Positions 34,091 to 43,091 of a stretch of 43,166 bases of DNA are shown here, piece by piece. This DNA comes from Ignavibacteria bacterium (lineage in GTDB: Bacteria; Bacteroidota; Ignavibacteria; Kapaibacteriales; UBA2268): assembly GCA_026416955.1 (NCBI GenBank), contig JAOAEE010000008.1:154608-197773 (forward strand). Direction: 5' to 3'. Both the position numbers and the translations under genes were made by a program. The notes under the pieces were generated by a model, which was not told the origin of the DNA, ran no database searches, and saw only the letters and a list, made by a program, of their open reading frames with translations. The first letter of the stretch is position 1. Each line of letters begins with the position of its first letter.

Positions 34091-35503
34091 TTAAAAATAT
34101 AAATCCCTTTCACCTTTTTCGATTCTTTTAAGATATTCAATTGTTTTTTGTTTCAATTTTTTGTGTTCTATTTTATTTAATTCATTTTCAATAAGTTTTT
34201 CACCAAACAGTTTGGTTTCTGAGTCTGCATAATCGACCAAATACTCTTTCAAAGTAGTTAATCCATTTGGATGGCAATGTGTCTTGATTAGCCCCGGTTT
34301 GGCTAAATCCATAAAATCCTCTCCTACCCTACCAAGTCTATAACAAGCAGTGCAAAAAGAAGGAACAAAACCCATTTTAATCAAGTCTTTTATAACTTCC
34401 CCACTACTCCTACAATCATTAAGAGTGAACTGTCCAATTTCTTCATCTTTTTCCATTCCATTAAAGGCTTGTTTATACCCTCCGACACTTGTTTTAGACC
34501 CAGCACTTATTTGCGAAACTCCTAAATTGAAAAGTTCATTTCTTAGATAAGCTGGCTCCCTAGTAGATAAAATAATTCCCGTGTATGGAACGCTAATTCT
34601 CAAAACTGCAACAAGTTTTTTAAAATCATTGTCATTGACTGAATATTTTGAATTATAGGATGCAGGTGCATTTTTTGCTGGTTTAACTCTAGGGATTGAA
34701 ATAGTGTGAGGTCCGATACCATAAGTTTGGTCAAGATGTTTCGAATGTTGAATTAATGCGAGAGTTTCGAATCTAAAGTCAAACAATCCAAACAAAGCAC
34801 CAATTCCAACATCGTGCATACCGTTTGATAAAGCCCTATCCATTGTAAAAAGGCGCCAAATATAATTATGTTTTTTCCCCTTGGGATGCATCCTTTCATA
34901 TGTTTCTTTATGATATGTTTCTTGGAAAACAGTATAAGTACCAATAGGAACTTCGCTTAAAACCCTGAATTCGTTTTCACTCAATGGTGCGATTTCGACA
35001 TTAATTCTTCGAATACTACTTCCTTTTGAGTCTCTTACAGAATAGATTGAGTAAATTGCTTGAATGAAATAATCGAGAGAACATTTTTCGTGGTCTTCAC
35101 CCATCAATAAAAGAATTCTCTTATGTCCTTGTTCTAAAATTATCTTTGTTTCTTCCTTAATTTCATCTAAACTTAAAACTTTTCTTTCAATTGATTTATT
35201 ATCTATCCTAAAGCCACAGTAAAGACAATTATTGGAACAATAATTGGAAATGTAAAGAGGTGCAAATAAAACTAAACGGTTACCATAAATCTCATCCTTG
35301 ATTTTACCAGCAGTGAAAAATATCTTTTCAACATCTTCAGGGTTGTTTGTATTTAAAAGAATTGATGCTTCTTCCAAAGTTAATCCATTTAATTCCAAGG
35401 ACTTTTGAAGTATTTCATCAACTCTTTCAGAAGAGGGGTTCGAAGTTTCTTCTATTATTTTAAATAGCAAATTTTCATTTATAAAAGGTATAACTTTTTC
35501 CAT
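34091..35503 (-). CDS. hydG: HydG, radical SAM maturase for the [FeFe]-hydrogenase H-cluster
   Basis: HydG cleaves tyrosine to supply CO and cyanide for the H-cluster of [FeFe]-hydrogenase. The radical SAM motif is CSNNCLYC (Cys89, 93, 96). The C-terminal auxiliary cluster region FCTACYRLGRVGEDFMDLAKPG, in parts FCTACYRLGR and EDFMDLAKPGLIK, is diagnostic and separates HydG from ThiH. The length of 470 matches the family. A longer frame to 35608 would add a hydrophobic stretch reading through the terminator of the upstream gene, so I reject it; the ATG at 35503 fits family starts. hydE, hydF and a hydrogenase gene are not in the window. Confidence 0.93.
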   Translation of the reverse strand: MEKVIPFINENLLFKIIEETSNPSSERVDEILQKSLELNGLTLEEASILLNTNNPEDVEKIFFTAGKIKDEIYGNRLVLFAPLYISNYCSNNCLYCGFRIDNKSIERKVLSLDEIKEETKIILEQGHKRILLLMGEDHEKCSLDYFIQAIYSIYSVRDSKGSSIRRINVEIAPLSENEFRVLSEVPIGTYTVFQETYHKETYERMHPKGKKHNYIWRLFTMDRALSNGMHDVGIGALFGLFDFRFETLALIQHSKHLDQTYGIGPHTISIPRVKPAKNAPASYNSKYSVNDNDFKKLVAVLRISVPYTGIILSTREPAYLRNELFNLGVSQISAGSKTSVGGYKQAFNGMEKDEEIGQFTLNDCRSSGEVIKDLIKMGFVPSFCTACYRLGRVGEDFMDLAKPGLIKTHCHPNGLTTLKEYLVDYADSETKLFGEKLIENELNKIEHKKLKQKTIEYLKRIEKGERDLYF

Positions 35504-35572
35504 ATATACTTTAAGATTAACAATATATAAACGAAATAAACATATTAATATTACAACATAAAGAATACAAAT

Positions 35573-35603
35573 AAAAAACCCAGCCCGAAAGGACTGGGTT
35601 TTT
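35573..35603 (-). terminator. Intrinsic terminator of the type IX secretion cargo gene
   Basis: A GC-rich hairpin with arms AAAAACCCAGCCC and GGACTGGGTTTTT around a GAAA loop (one mismatch) lies 18 bases past the stop codon of the minus-strand gene at 35621. On the minus strand it is followed by TTTTTTATTTG. The A/T tracts on both sides could also let it work in the plus direction, though no plus-strand gene ends there. Confidence 0.92.
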
Positions 35604-35620
35604 AACAAATTTTTGGATAA

Positions 35621-38600
35621 TTACTTGGTAACTGTAATTGCTATAGTTCCAGTATACGACCCAGATTCAAGTTTACAATAGTAGACACCGGAGGGGATAC
35701 CCATTTGTTTCACATCAAACTTAAGGTCGTAAATACCGGGTTTCAGTGTTCCATCAACAAGTGTTGCTACTTTTTCGCCGAAAGCGTTCCATAAGGTGAT
35801 TGTAGTTGGAGCTTCGAATGCTATACTATACTCAATTAAAGCACTGTTTTCGACTGGATTGGGAACAACATCTTTAATATAGTATTGGAAACCAGATAAT
35901 TCTATTAATCGTGCAGTGTTCACACACACGGGATTTATCTTAATGTCGCCAGGTTCATTAAAGACGATTACATAATTTGATGCAGGAAGATTCATAACTT
36001 GGAATTCTACTGGTAATGGTACCAAATCCAAATCACTAAGGAAAGTGTTCATCTTAAATTTCAGGAGGGTTCCAAATCCTTTAAGGAATTTATCGCTTGA
36101 GTTCATATGGATTTGCAATACATCATTGTCAAGAATTTTGGCATAGTCGCAATTCCAACCGTCAGAAAGAGTTCCACCTTGGGAAATATCTTTGCATTCA
36201 TTAACATTGGGATAGATTTCCTGTACGTCGCTCTTTCCTGCAGTATTGAAATAAACTCGAGTCTTAAATTCTGTAATTTGAGCATCTTCAAGTGGTTTTG
36301 TCTCTTCGGGATGCTTTTCAAGCAAAACTTCAATTTCTACCTGTTGTCCGGGATTTGCATTGTAGACACCCTTTGGAATTCTTGCAATTAATTTATAAAC
36401 CATACCCTCGCCTATTAAAGTTGAGTATGCAGTTCCAGTTTCACCAGATTCCATCTCAAATTGATACTCAATTTTCATATTATAATTCTTAACTTCTGGA
36501 GGACTAAATCGAGCGTATACCCAAAGTGTATCGTTGGGTCGCAATCTGAATGGAGGCTGGTCTGGAATTTCACTATTGTTGAGCATTAACTTTTGCACAG
36601 TAATTTCGTTGAAATCTCCGCTAACACTTTGACCAATAGAACGGGTTATTGTAACATCATTGCTGCCAATATTGGTAATAAATACTTTACCATCTCGAAC
36701 AGTAGTAATGAATATCTTGCCAAAGTTGTAATCTGAAGTTTTCACACCAATTTGATAGGCTTCTCCGATTAAATCTCCTGCAACATCATCTGGTGCATCA
36801 CTTTCTGGAATTAGTTTTGCTATGAAAGTTCCAGGTCGATTTGGTTTAAACTTTACGGGGATTACCCAGTTGCCACCCACGGGAATAACTTTTGGTTGGG
36901 ATGGATTTAAGTAATCATCGGGAATTTCGAAAGCATCTTTATCCGGACCTTCAATCCTTAATTTAAACACTGTCAAATCCATAGTAGTAAGTGGATTAAG
37001 GGTTACGTGGTAAACTTCGGCATTGCCACTAATTTGATTTCCGACCATAATTGGTGGGAATGTATACCCTTTGATGTTGATGTGAGGAAGAATTCCAATT
37101 CCGTGGAGTTTGCCACGAACCTCGAGTTGTTTGTCTGAAAATTTCCCAAGTAACACGATTTCTGCTTCGTACTCTTTTTCGGCCTTTGGAGCAAACCAAA
37201 CCTTTAATGGAACTGGGTTATCAGGTGTTAATTGTAATGGAGCATTCTTTTGGTCGAAAGAGAAAACTCCATCAACATCTCCGTCAATTCGTAAGTCTAC
37301 TACATCGACTTTTGCATTACCAATTGCGTTAATAATTACTTGTCCCTCGTATTTATCTGTACCAGCAAATTTGTCAATAACTCTCTTCCTTTGCCAGTCG
37401 TAACCAGTAATTGTTGGACCAGCATCGAGTCCAGAACCATCCCAATCCGAATAAGGTTTAACCTTTGTTGCATTAGAGACAAAGTCACATCGGGTGCTAT
37501 GTTTGATACCGGGAACATCTGCTTTGTAATAAACGGTAAAGGTGTGTATTCCATTTGGTTTTATTGTTAATGGCATCGGAAGTGTAGTTTCGTCAACTCT
37601 GAAATGAACTTTATCTGGAAAATCATAGGACGTTATAACTAAATTTACATTACCTAAGTTTTTGATTTCAACATTTCTTGGAACTTCTTTTCCAATTGGT
37701 TGAGGTTCCCAATGTGCATCTGAAACATAGATTATGGGTTCACCAGTGCGAAGCTCTAATCCAACAATAGTTTCCTCATAGCAACTTAATACTGCAATAA
37801 CGCTATCTCGAACTGGAATGCTTGAATTTTCAATGGCTGTTGCTGTGACCTCAAATTCTTTTACTTCTTGAGGTTCCAAAGTTACTGGCAATTGGTTCGA
37901 AGCCAAGCTAAATTCTGCCTTACCAGATTTCAGTTTTAACTGCTTAATAGTAGCAGGAATTTTTCCAATATTTGTAACCTTGAACTTTAGAGTTTTAGGA
38001 ACACCAACAGTCATCATTCCAAAATCAAGGAATGTTGGCTCAACAGAAATTAATTCAGGTTCATAAAGATATTCTCTTGTGATAGTATTTCCAGATTTTG
38101 TTTGGACCGAAACAATTGCCTTCGCTTGTTTTTTCCTATCCAAAACAAATAGTTTAAACTTAACGTTTTTATCACCACTCTTGAATTTGGGGTCAAGTTG
38201 GACATCTGAATAGTTGTATGAATTGTTTTTGTCTAATTGTACGTTGTATATACCAGCGCAGTCGGCATTTGGTGGTAGGGCAATTCCTTCGCCAGAAACA
38301 TCACCACAGAACATTTCGTCAGTAACAACAAGTGAATCTTGACAATCCAAACTATAATTAACACCAATAGGATAACCATAGGCGAAGCCATCTTTACTTC
38401 TGTCCCAATTACCGTATACGTAGCCAGCGAAACGAGCTTTTTCTTTTCCGCCGGGCAATGTGTCCCCCATAATCCAATGGTCACCAGCTCCAACTTGTTC
38501 AACAATGTAAGCAAACTCGGTTCCATTTATGTAACTGATTGCATTTCCAAACTTTTGGGTAAATGTTTTTCCATCAAACTTCAAATATGGTAGGTCCTTT

Positions 38601-39877
38601 GCACGGAAAGTAATAGCTACAAAATTGTCGATATTTTGTGGGGAGCGAAATGTTGCATAACTCGTCCATTGTGGTAGCGGAGCAAGAATAATCAACATAC
38701 CTTGCCCATTTCTAGAAGGATTTTGAATTTCGTCACCATCGGATACTTTAGGACTTACAGCAGAAATCCACCAAGTTTTTCCGTATTGAGCACAAAGGAC
38801 TGGTTTTGTTGACTCGTAATATGCAGGGTCTTCTTGATTGGTTATCTCGTGGAATTGTCCACGCTTTAGCATAACGCTAATTTGCTTCATTCCGCTACCG
38901 TCCTTGCGCATCTGGTAAATAATCGTACTGTCGTAGGCAGCAACAAAACGAATCATATCTCCGCGGTCGTCTGCAATTTTACCTCTTGGCCTATCATTAT
39001 ACTTGACTGGAACTGAAACATATTGGGTTCCCAACATTTCGACAGGCCAAATCATTTCAATCATCATATTACGCATAAAACTTCCGTTGCGGCCAAGGAA
39101 AGTGAATTGGTAGCGTGGAAATGCCCCTTTGGTATGTCCAGACAAAACGGAAATTGGTTTGTTTGCCTCGATGTATGTCCCAGTTAAATCTGAGGAATTA
39201 TCTTGCACTCGACCTTCTTCCATTCTTCCTAAAATTAAGAAGGTCTGTCCCTTGTTCAATTTGATAGGTTGGGAAAGTTGTCCTGCTTCAAGATTTTGTG
39301 TGGGTGCAGTTGGTCTATAGCGAATTGTGGTATTGTCTTCGGTTGCAGTAATAAGGATTTGGGGTGGTCTATAATATTGTGTACCAACTTTATCCAAGTA
39401 AAGGTTTGTTGTTACATATTTTTTCCCGAGCCATTCGACTGGGATTACTCGGAACGCTTCGCCAGTCCAAGAATACGAGATGTAGACTGCAACGGAAATT
39501 GGGTCTTCTGCTACAATGTGAATACCTTTGTTGCGAACTTGCTCGTTGTCATCTGGTTTATGCATCAATACATCGCCGAAAACGATTTGTGTGATTTGGT
39601 TGGCTCGAATTAAAAAGTTTTTCTTGGAGCCCGTTTCTAAGTCCTCCAAATAACCTTTTGTATCAACTTTTGAAGAAACCCAAACACATATGGGTCCATC
39701 ACCTCTGGTTCCATCAGGGGTGACAGGGTCAAGCCAACACAAAGGAATTCCAAACCAAAATTCCTTTCCTTCGGTGATTTCTTCTTTCACCATTTTTTGT
39801 GAATAAGAATTATTAAAAGCAAAAATTGAAAGAAGAATCACCGCAAATATTGAACTAAGAAGACTACGTGGGTTCAT
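35621..39877 (-). CDS. Large exported protein: IgGFc-binding-like N-terminus, Ig-like repeats and type IX sorting domain
   Basis: This is a 1418-residue secreted protein. A signal peptide ends NNSYSQ. Residues about 30-530 form an IgGFc-binding-type beta-propeller-like region (EFWFGIPLCW, ATEDNTTIRYRP, GTYIEANKPISVLSGH, ESTKPVLCAQYG). Several beta-sandwich domains of the choice-of-anchor/HYDIN type follow (FLDFGMMTVGVPKTLKFKV, then similar later copies), then a cohesin-like part (NPGQQVEIEVLL). The end is a type A Por sorting domain (VVPNPVENSALIEYSI, GIPSGVYYCKLESG). It is cargo of the type IX secretion system, likely surface-attached. The ATG at 39877 follows a perfect AAAGGAGG five bases upstream, which rules out the longer frame. 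Confidence 0.9.
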   Translation of the reverse strand: MNPRSLLSSIFAVILLSIFAFNNSYSQKMVKEEITEGKEFWFGIPLCWLDPVTPDGTRGDGPICVWVSSKVDTKGYLEDLETGSKKNFLIRANQITQIVFGDVLMHKPDDNEQVRNKGIHIVAEDPISVAVYISYSWTGEAFRVIPVEWLGKKYVTTNLYLDKVGTQYYRPPQILITATEDNTTIRYRPTAPTQNLEAGQLSQPIKLNKGQTFLILGRMEEGRVQDNSSDLTGTYIEANKPISVLSGHTKGAFPRYQFTFLGRNGSFMRNMMIEMIWPVEMLGTQYVSVPVKYNDRPRGKIADDRGDMIRFVAAYDSTIIYQMRKDGSGMKQISVMLKRGQFHEITNQEDPAYYESTKPVLCAQYGKTWWISAVSPKVSDGDEIQNPSRNGQGMLIILAPLPQWTSYATFRSPQNIDNFVAITFRAKDLPYLKFDGKTFTQKFGNAISYINGTEFAYIVEQVGAGDHWIMGDTLPGGKEKARFAGYVYGNWDRSKDGFAYGYPIGVNYSLDCQDSLVVTDEMFCGDVSGEGIALPPNADCAGIYNVQLDKNNSYNYSDVQLDPKFKSGDKNVKFKLFVLDRKKQAKAIVSVQTKSGNTITREYLYEPELISVEPTFLDFGMMTVGVPKTLKFKVTNIGKIPATIKQLKLKSGKAEFSLASNQLPVTLEPQEVKEFEVTATAIENSSIPVRDSVIAVLSCYEETIVGLELRTGEPIIYVSDAHWEPQPIGKEVPRNVEIKNLGNVNLVITSYDFPDKVHFRVDETTLPMPLTIKPNGIHTFTVYYKADVPGIKHSTRCDFVSNATKVKPYSDWDGSGLDAGPTITGYDWQRKRVIDKFAGTDKYEGQVIINAIGNAKVDVVDLRIDGDVDGVFSFDQKNAPLQLTPDNPVPLKVWFAPKAEKEYEAEIVLLGKFSDKQLEVRGKLHGIGILPHINIKGYTFPPIMVGNQISGNAEVYHVTLNPLTTMDLTVFKLRIEGPDKDAFEIPDDYLNPSQPKVIPVGGNWVIPVKFKPNRPGTFIAKLIPESDAPDDVAGDLIGEAYQIGVKTSDYNFGKIFITTVRDGKVFITNIGSNDVTITRSIGQSVSGDFNEITVQKLMLNNSEIPDQPPFRLRPNDTLWVYARFSPPEVKNYNMKIEYQFEMESGETGTAYSTLIGEGMVYKLIARIPKGVYNANPGQQVEIEVLLEKHPEETKPLEDAQITEFKTRVYFNTAGKSDVQEIYPNVNECKDISQGGTLSDGWNCDYAKILDNDVLQIHMNSSDKFLKGFGTLLKFKMNTFLSDLDLVPLPVEFQVMNLPASNYVIVFNEPGDIKINPVCVNTARLIELSGFQYYIKDVVPNPVENSALIEYSIAFEAPTTITLWNAFGEKVATLVDGTLKPGIYDLKFDVKQMGIPSGVYYCKLESGSYTGTIAITVTK

Positions 39878-39882
39878 AACCC

Positions 39883-39890
39883 CCTCCTTT
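39883..39890 (-). promoter_or_regulatory. Strong ribosome-binding site of the type IX cargo gene
   Basis: AAAGGAGG on the minus strand lies five bases before the ATG at 39877. This is the best Shine-Dalgarno in the window, where most genes have weak or none, suggesting high expression and fixing the start codon. Confidence 0.8.
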
Positions 39891-39925
39891 GTATTAAGTT
39901 TAACATATTTTTCATCATAACAATG

Positions 39926-39955
39926 CAATATAATAATTTATTATTAAATAACAAA
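39926..39955 (-). promoter_or_regulatory. Possible promoter of the type IX cargo gene
   Basis: On the minus strand TTTG (39955 down to 39952) precedes TATATTG (39932 down to 39926) by 19 bp, close to the Bacteroidota pattern but with an imperfect -7 box (TATATTGC rather than TAnnTTTG). It would give a leader of about 45 bases. Confidence 0.4.
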
Positions 39956-40055
39956 ATCTTTCTAAATCTTACTAAAATTTTTTATTTTTTCCACAACCAC
40001 TTTATAACAATTTTTTTTATTTTTTGTTACAAAAGTGATAATTTTGCTTTTTTTT

Positions 40056-41234
40056 ATGAAAAGCAAATTTTTAACTAAAACAATTATTATTCTTTCCGCA
40101 ATAAGCTTTTTTACAGACGTTGCAAGCGAAATGCTATACCCTATTATTCCGATTTATCTTAAATCTGTAGGGTTTTCTATTGCTTTAATTGGATTATTAG
40201 AAGGTGTTGCGGAATCGTTAGCAGGTTTGAGCAAAGGTTTTTTTGGTGCTTGGTCCGACAAGATTGGGAGAAGAGTTCCCTTTATTCGTTTTGGTTATGC
40301 TCTAAGTTCAATTTCTAAGCCACTAATGGGTCTTTTCCCTTTCCCTTTTTTGATATTCATTTTTAGAACATTCGACCGTTTGGGCAAAGGAATCCGAACT
40401 TCTGCTCGCGACGCGCTACTTTCGGATGAATCTACAAATGAACATAAAGGAAAGGTTTTTGGTTTCCATCGAAGCCTTGATACTTTTGGTGCTGTCGTTG
40501 GTCCCCTTATTACCCTACTACTTATTAGTTTCTTTATTAAAGATTATCGATTTTTATTTATTCTTTCAGCTATTCCCGGTCTTGTTGTAATTGCATTATG
40601 CTTTTTGTTGAAAGAAAAGAAAAGCTATGTATCCAATTCCACAAAAAAGTACAATATCAATTTCTTTGTTTTTTGGAATTACCTTGTTAATTCTTCATCC
40701 AATTACAAAAAAGTAGTTATTCCTTTATTACTTTTTTCTTTGTTTAATAGTTCAGATTTTTTTCTCCTTTTGAAATTAAAAGAGTATGGATTTACAGACC
40801 ATAACGTAATTTTATTCTACATTCTCTTCAATCTTAGTTATTCTATTTTTTCCTATCCCATTGGCAAACTTGCCGATAAATTCGGTTTGCACAAACTCCT
40901 TGCTTTCGGTTTGTTTATTTTTTCTTTTGTTTATTTCTCTGTTAACATATCTGGACATACTTATTGGTTGCTCGTTACTTTCTTTATTTACGGTTTATTC
41001 AATGCTTCGACCGAAGGAGTTTCTAAAGCACTAATCACAAATCTAGTCTCAAAAGAAGAAACCGCGACTGCACTTGGTTCTTACAATTCCTTTGCCAGTA
41101 TTACAACTTTACTAGCCAGTAGTATGACTGGATTAATTTGGAATTTTTTTGGTTCAACTGTTGCTTTGTGTCTATCGGGCGCAGTTGGTATCATTATTTT
41201 CATTTATTTTGCATTTTTATTTAAACTTAAGTGA
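40056..41234 (+). CDS. Major facilitator superfamily transporter
   Basis: This is a 392-residue integral membrane protein with about twelve helices. The loop 2-3 motif GAWSDKIGRRVPFI and the segment FRTFDRLGKGIRTSARDALL are typical of an MFS subgroup related to YajR-like/efflux proteins, as is DTFGAVVGPLI. The ATG at 40056 is chosen over a GTG at 40035; the intervening bases contain a TAATTTTG box and a T-rich tract. Its substrate cannot be predicted. The next gene's frame begins at the stop codon, so the two are probably co-transcribed. Confidence 0.88.
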   Translation: MKSKFLTKTIIILSAISFFTDVASEMLYPIIPIYLKSVGFSIALIGLLEGVAESLAGLSKGFFGAWSDKIGRRVPFIRFGYALSSISKPLMGLFPFPFLIFIFRTFDRLGKGIRTSARDALLSDESTNEHKGKVFGFHRSLDTFGAVVGPLITLLLISFFIKDYRFLFILSAIPGLVVIALCFLLKEKKSYVSNSTKKYNINFFVFWNYLVNSSSNYKKVVIPLLLFSLFNSSDFFLLLKLKEYGFTDHNVILFYILFNLSYSIFSYPIGKLADKFGLHKLLAFGLFIFSFVYFSVNISGHTYWLLVTFFIYGLFNASTEGVSKALITNLVSKEETATALGSYNSFASITTLLASSMTGLIWNFFGSTVALCLSGAVGIIIFIYFAFLFKLK

Positions 41235-41239
41235 GTAAA

Positions 41240-41710
41240 ATGATTGAATTCGAAGTTCCAGGTTTAAAAAAATTTCGATTTTCAAATTTAGTTCTTGATT
41301 ACAACGGTACCATCGCTTTCAAAGGTAGACTTCTAGAGGGCATTGATAAAATCCTCGACGAAATTTCTAACAAGTTAAAGATTTATATTGTTACAGCCGA
41401 TACTTTTGGCACTGCAAAAGATATCAAGCAAATCTTGAACTGCGAAGTTCATATTCTTCCCGCCGAAGACCAAGCAAAACTCAAAGCCGATTTTGTTGGA
41501 ATTATTGGTTCCGATACTTCTATTGCAATTGGAAATGGTAGCAATGATTCCAAAATGGTTAAAGCTGCTGGGCTTGGCATCGCAGTTATTGGTCCAGAGG
41601 GGGCTTCTTCCAAAACTATTCAAAATGCTGATATTGTATGCAATTCTATATTTGATGCTTTAAACTTACTTTTATTCCCAGAACTGATTGTTGCAACTCT
41701 ACGCGAGTAA
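41240..41710 (+). CDS. COG4087-type HAD protein (soluble P-type-ATPase-like)
   Basis: This is a 156-residue HAD-superfamily protein. Motif I is LVLDYNGTIA, so the nucleophile Asp is kept while the usual second Asp (general acid/base) is Asn, as in the COG4087 soluble P-type-ATPase-like group. The core continues with IYIVTADTFG (motif II), a Lys-bearing helix, and IAIGNGSNDSKMVKAAGLGIAVIG (in parts, motif IV NGSNDSKM). No membrane part is present. An upstream GTG at 41231 would overlap the MFS stop (GTGA); the ATG at 41240 gives the family-typical MIEFEVPG start. The substrate is unknown. Confidence 0.88.
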   Translation: MIEFEVPGLKKFRFSNLVLDYNGTIAFKGRLLEGIDKILDEISNKLKIYIVTADTFGTAKDIKQILNCEVHILPAEDQAKLKADFVGIIGSDTSIAIGNGSNDSKMVKAAGLGIAVIGPEGASSKTIQNADIVCNSIFDALNLLLFPELIVATLRE

Positions 41711-41712
41711 AA

Positions 41713-43062
41713 TTGAAGACCAAAGTTACTTTCCAATGTTCAAATTGTGGGGCAATTTACCCAAGATGGATTGGCCGTTGTAATTACTGCGGAGAATGGA
41801 ACACAATTGCAGAAACAGTACCTTTCAAAGAGAAAACTCAAAAGTCATCCGAAAAAACCACAAAGTTTTCACCTCAAAAATTAACAGACATAAAAATTAA
41901 TTTGTATACTCGTATCCCTTCTGGTATTAATGAATTCGACCGTGTGCTTGGTGGAGGCTTTCTTCCGGGGTCGGTCATCCTTATTGCTGGCGAGCCCGGA
42001 ATTGGCAAATCTACACTAGTCTTGCAAATTTTGGAATCAATCCAAAAACCAAGTCTTTACATTACCGGGGAAGAATCCTACGAACAAATTAAAATAAGAG
42101 CCAATAGACTTAATATTCACAGTGATGAACTTCAAATCCTTTGTGAAACAAATATAGAAACTATTTCAAGTTTAATCGAAAATTTTCCCGCAACCTTTTT
42201 TGTTGTCGACTCGATTCAAACCCTCTATACCGATGAACTTCCTTCCGCCCCAGGGTCTCTCCAACAGGTTAAGGAAACCGTTACAAAATTGGTTCATATA
42301 GTAAAACAAACAAATAAAATTGTTCTATTAATTGGGCATATAAACAAAGAAGGCAACATTGCTGGACCCAAAGCATTGGAACACATAGTAGATTGTGTCC
42401 TTTCATTGGAAGGTGAACGAACTTCGAACCTTCGAGTTGTTCGGCCATTGAAAAATCGTTTTGGTTCCACTTTCGAAATTGGACTGTTCGAAATGAGTGA
42501 ATTTGGCTTGCAAGAATTAGTCGAACCTTCTAAAATTCTTGTATCCCATACTTCCTTGAACAATCCTGGGGTTGCATTTTCTGCTTTTATCGAAGGGAAC
42601 CGTTCATTGGCTGCTGAAATACAATCCCTTGTCTCCTACTCCTCTTACAGTATTCCCCAAAGGAATATTAATGGATACGACTTCAAAAGATTACAGATGA
42701 TACTTGCAGTTTTGGATAAGAAAATAAATCTAAAACTTCGACAAAGCGATGTTTTTGTTAATATTACCGGAGGTATATTTATAAGCGATACTGGAATCGA
42801 CCTTGCTATTGCTTCATCATTATTTAGTTCATTGAACGATGTTGTGATTCCAAGCGACATTGCAATAATTGGAGAAATTGGATTGACGGGCGAAGTGCGA
42901 AATATTTTGTCCATCGACAAAAGAATAATAGAATTGGAAAAGTTAGGATTTCGAAGGATAGTGGTTCCCAAAAGCTCAAAAAGAAATCTTATCCAGAAGA
43001 CAAAATCTAAAATAATTCAAGTTGAAAAAGTTTCGGAAGCGTTCAATTACATTTTTGGTTAA
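41713..43062 (+). CDS. radA: DNA repair ATPase RadA (Sms)
   Basis: RadA is a RecA-like ATPase that branches D-loops and processes recombination intermediates. The 449 residues show a zinc finger (Cys9, 12, 23, 26; CSNCGAIYPRWIGRCNYCGEW in parts: CSNCG and CNYCGEW), Walker A GEPGIGKST (93-101), Walker B-like FFVVDSIQTLY, the RadA-specific KNRFG motif and a C-terminal Lon-protease-like domain. Only a TTG start at 41713 is available, two bases after the previous stop. It is the last protein gene of the plus-strand run, followed after 29 bases by a tRNA gene. Confidence 0.96.
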   Translation: MKTKVTFQCSNCGAIYPRWIGRCNYCGEWNTIAETVPFKEKTQKSSEKTTKFSPQKLTDIKINLYTRIPSGINEFDRVLGGGFLPGSVILIAGEPGIGKSTLVLQILESIQKPSLYITGEESYEQIKIRANRLNIHSDELQILCETNIETISSLIENFPATFFVVDSIQTLYTDELPSAPGSLQQVKETVTKLVHIVKQTNKIVLLIGHINKEGNIAGPKALEHIVDCVLSLEGERTSNLRVVRPLKNRFGSTFEIGLFEMSEFGLQELVEPSKILVSHTSLNNPGVAFSAFIEGNRSLAAEIQSLVSYSSYSIPQRNINGYDFKRLQMILAVLDKKINLKLRQSDVFVNITGGIFISDTGIDLAIASSLFSSLNDVVIPSDIAIIGEIGLTGEVRNILSIDKRIIELEKLGFRRIVVPKSSKRNLIQKTKSKIIQVEKVSEAFNYIFG

Positions 43063-43085
43063 CCATTGGATTTTTCATATTTTTG
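43054..43085 (+). promoter_or_regulatory. Promoter of tRNA-Pro
   Basis: TTTG (43054-43057) and TATTTTTG (43078-43085) are 20 bp apart, the best match to the Bacteroidota promoter pattern in the window. The -7 box is six bases before the tRNA's first base, so transcription would start at or next to the mature 5' end. It overlaps the end of radA. Confidence 0.7.
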
Positions 43086-43091
43086 CGTATA

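Noticed and set aside
35504-35608. Longer hydG frame adding a hydrophobic N-terminal helix (a membrane-anchored HydG)
   Set aside because: The extension reads through the terminator of the upstream gene, family members start near the MEKVIPF methionine, and no HydG is known with such a helix.
39878-39928. Longer start for the type IX cargo at 39928
   Set aside because: A perfect AAAGGAGG precedes the ATG at 39877, and the normal signal peptide begins there.
39987-39995. Isolated TTTTCCACA DnaA-box-like sequence in the gap before the MFS gene
   Set aside because: It is a single imperfect box with no phased partners and is expected by chance in an AT-rich region.
40039-40046. TAATTTTG as a promoter for the MFS gene
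   Set aside because: The nearest TTTG is only 12 bp upstream and the box ends nine bases before the ATG, leaving almost no leader.
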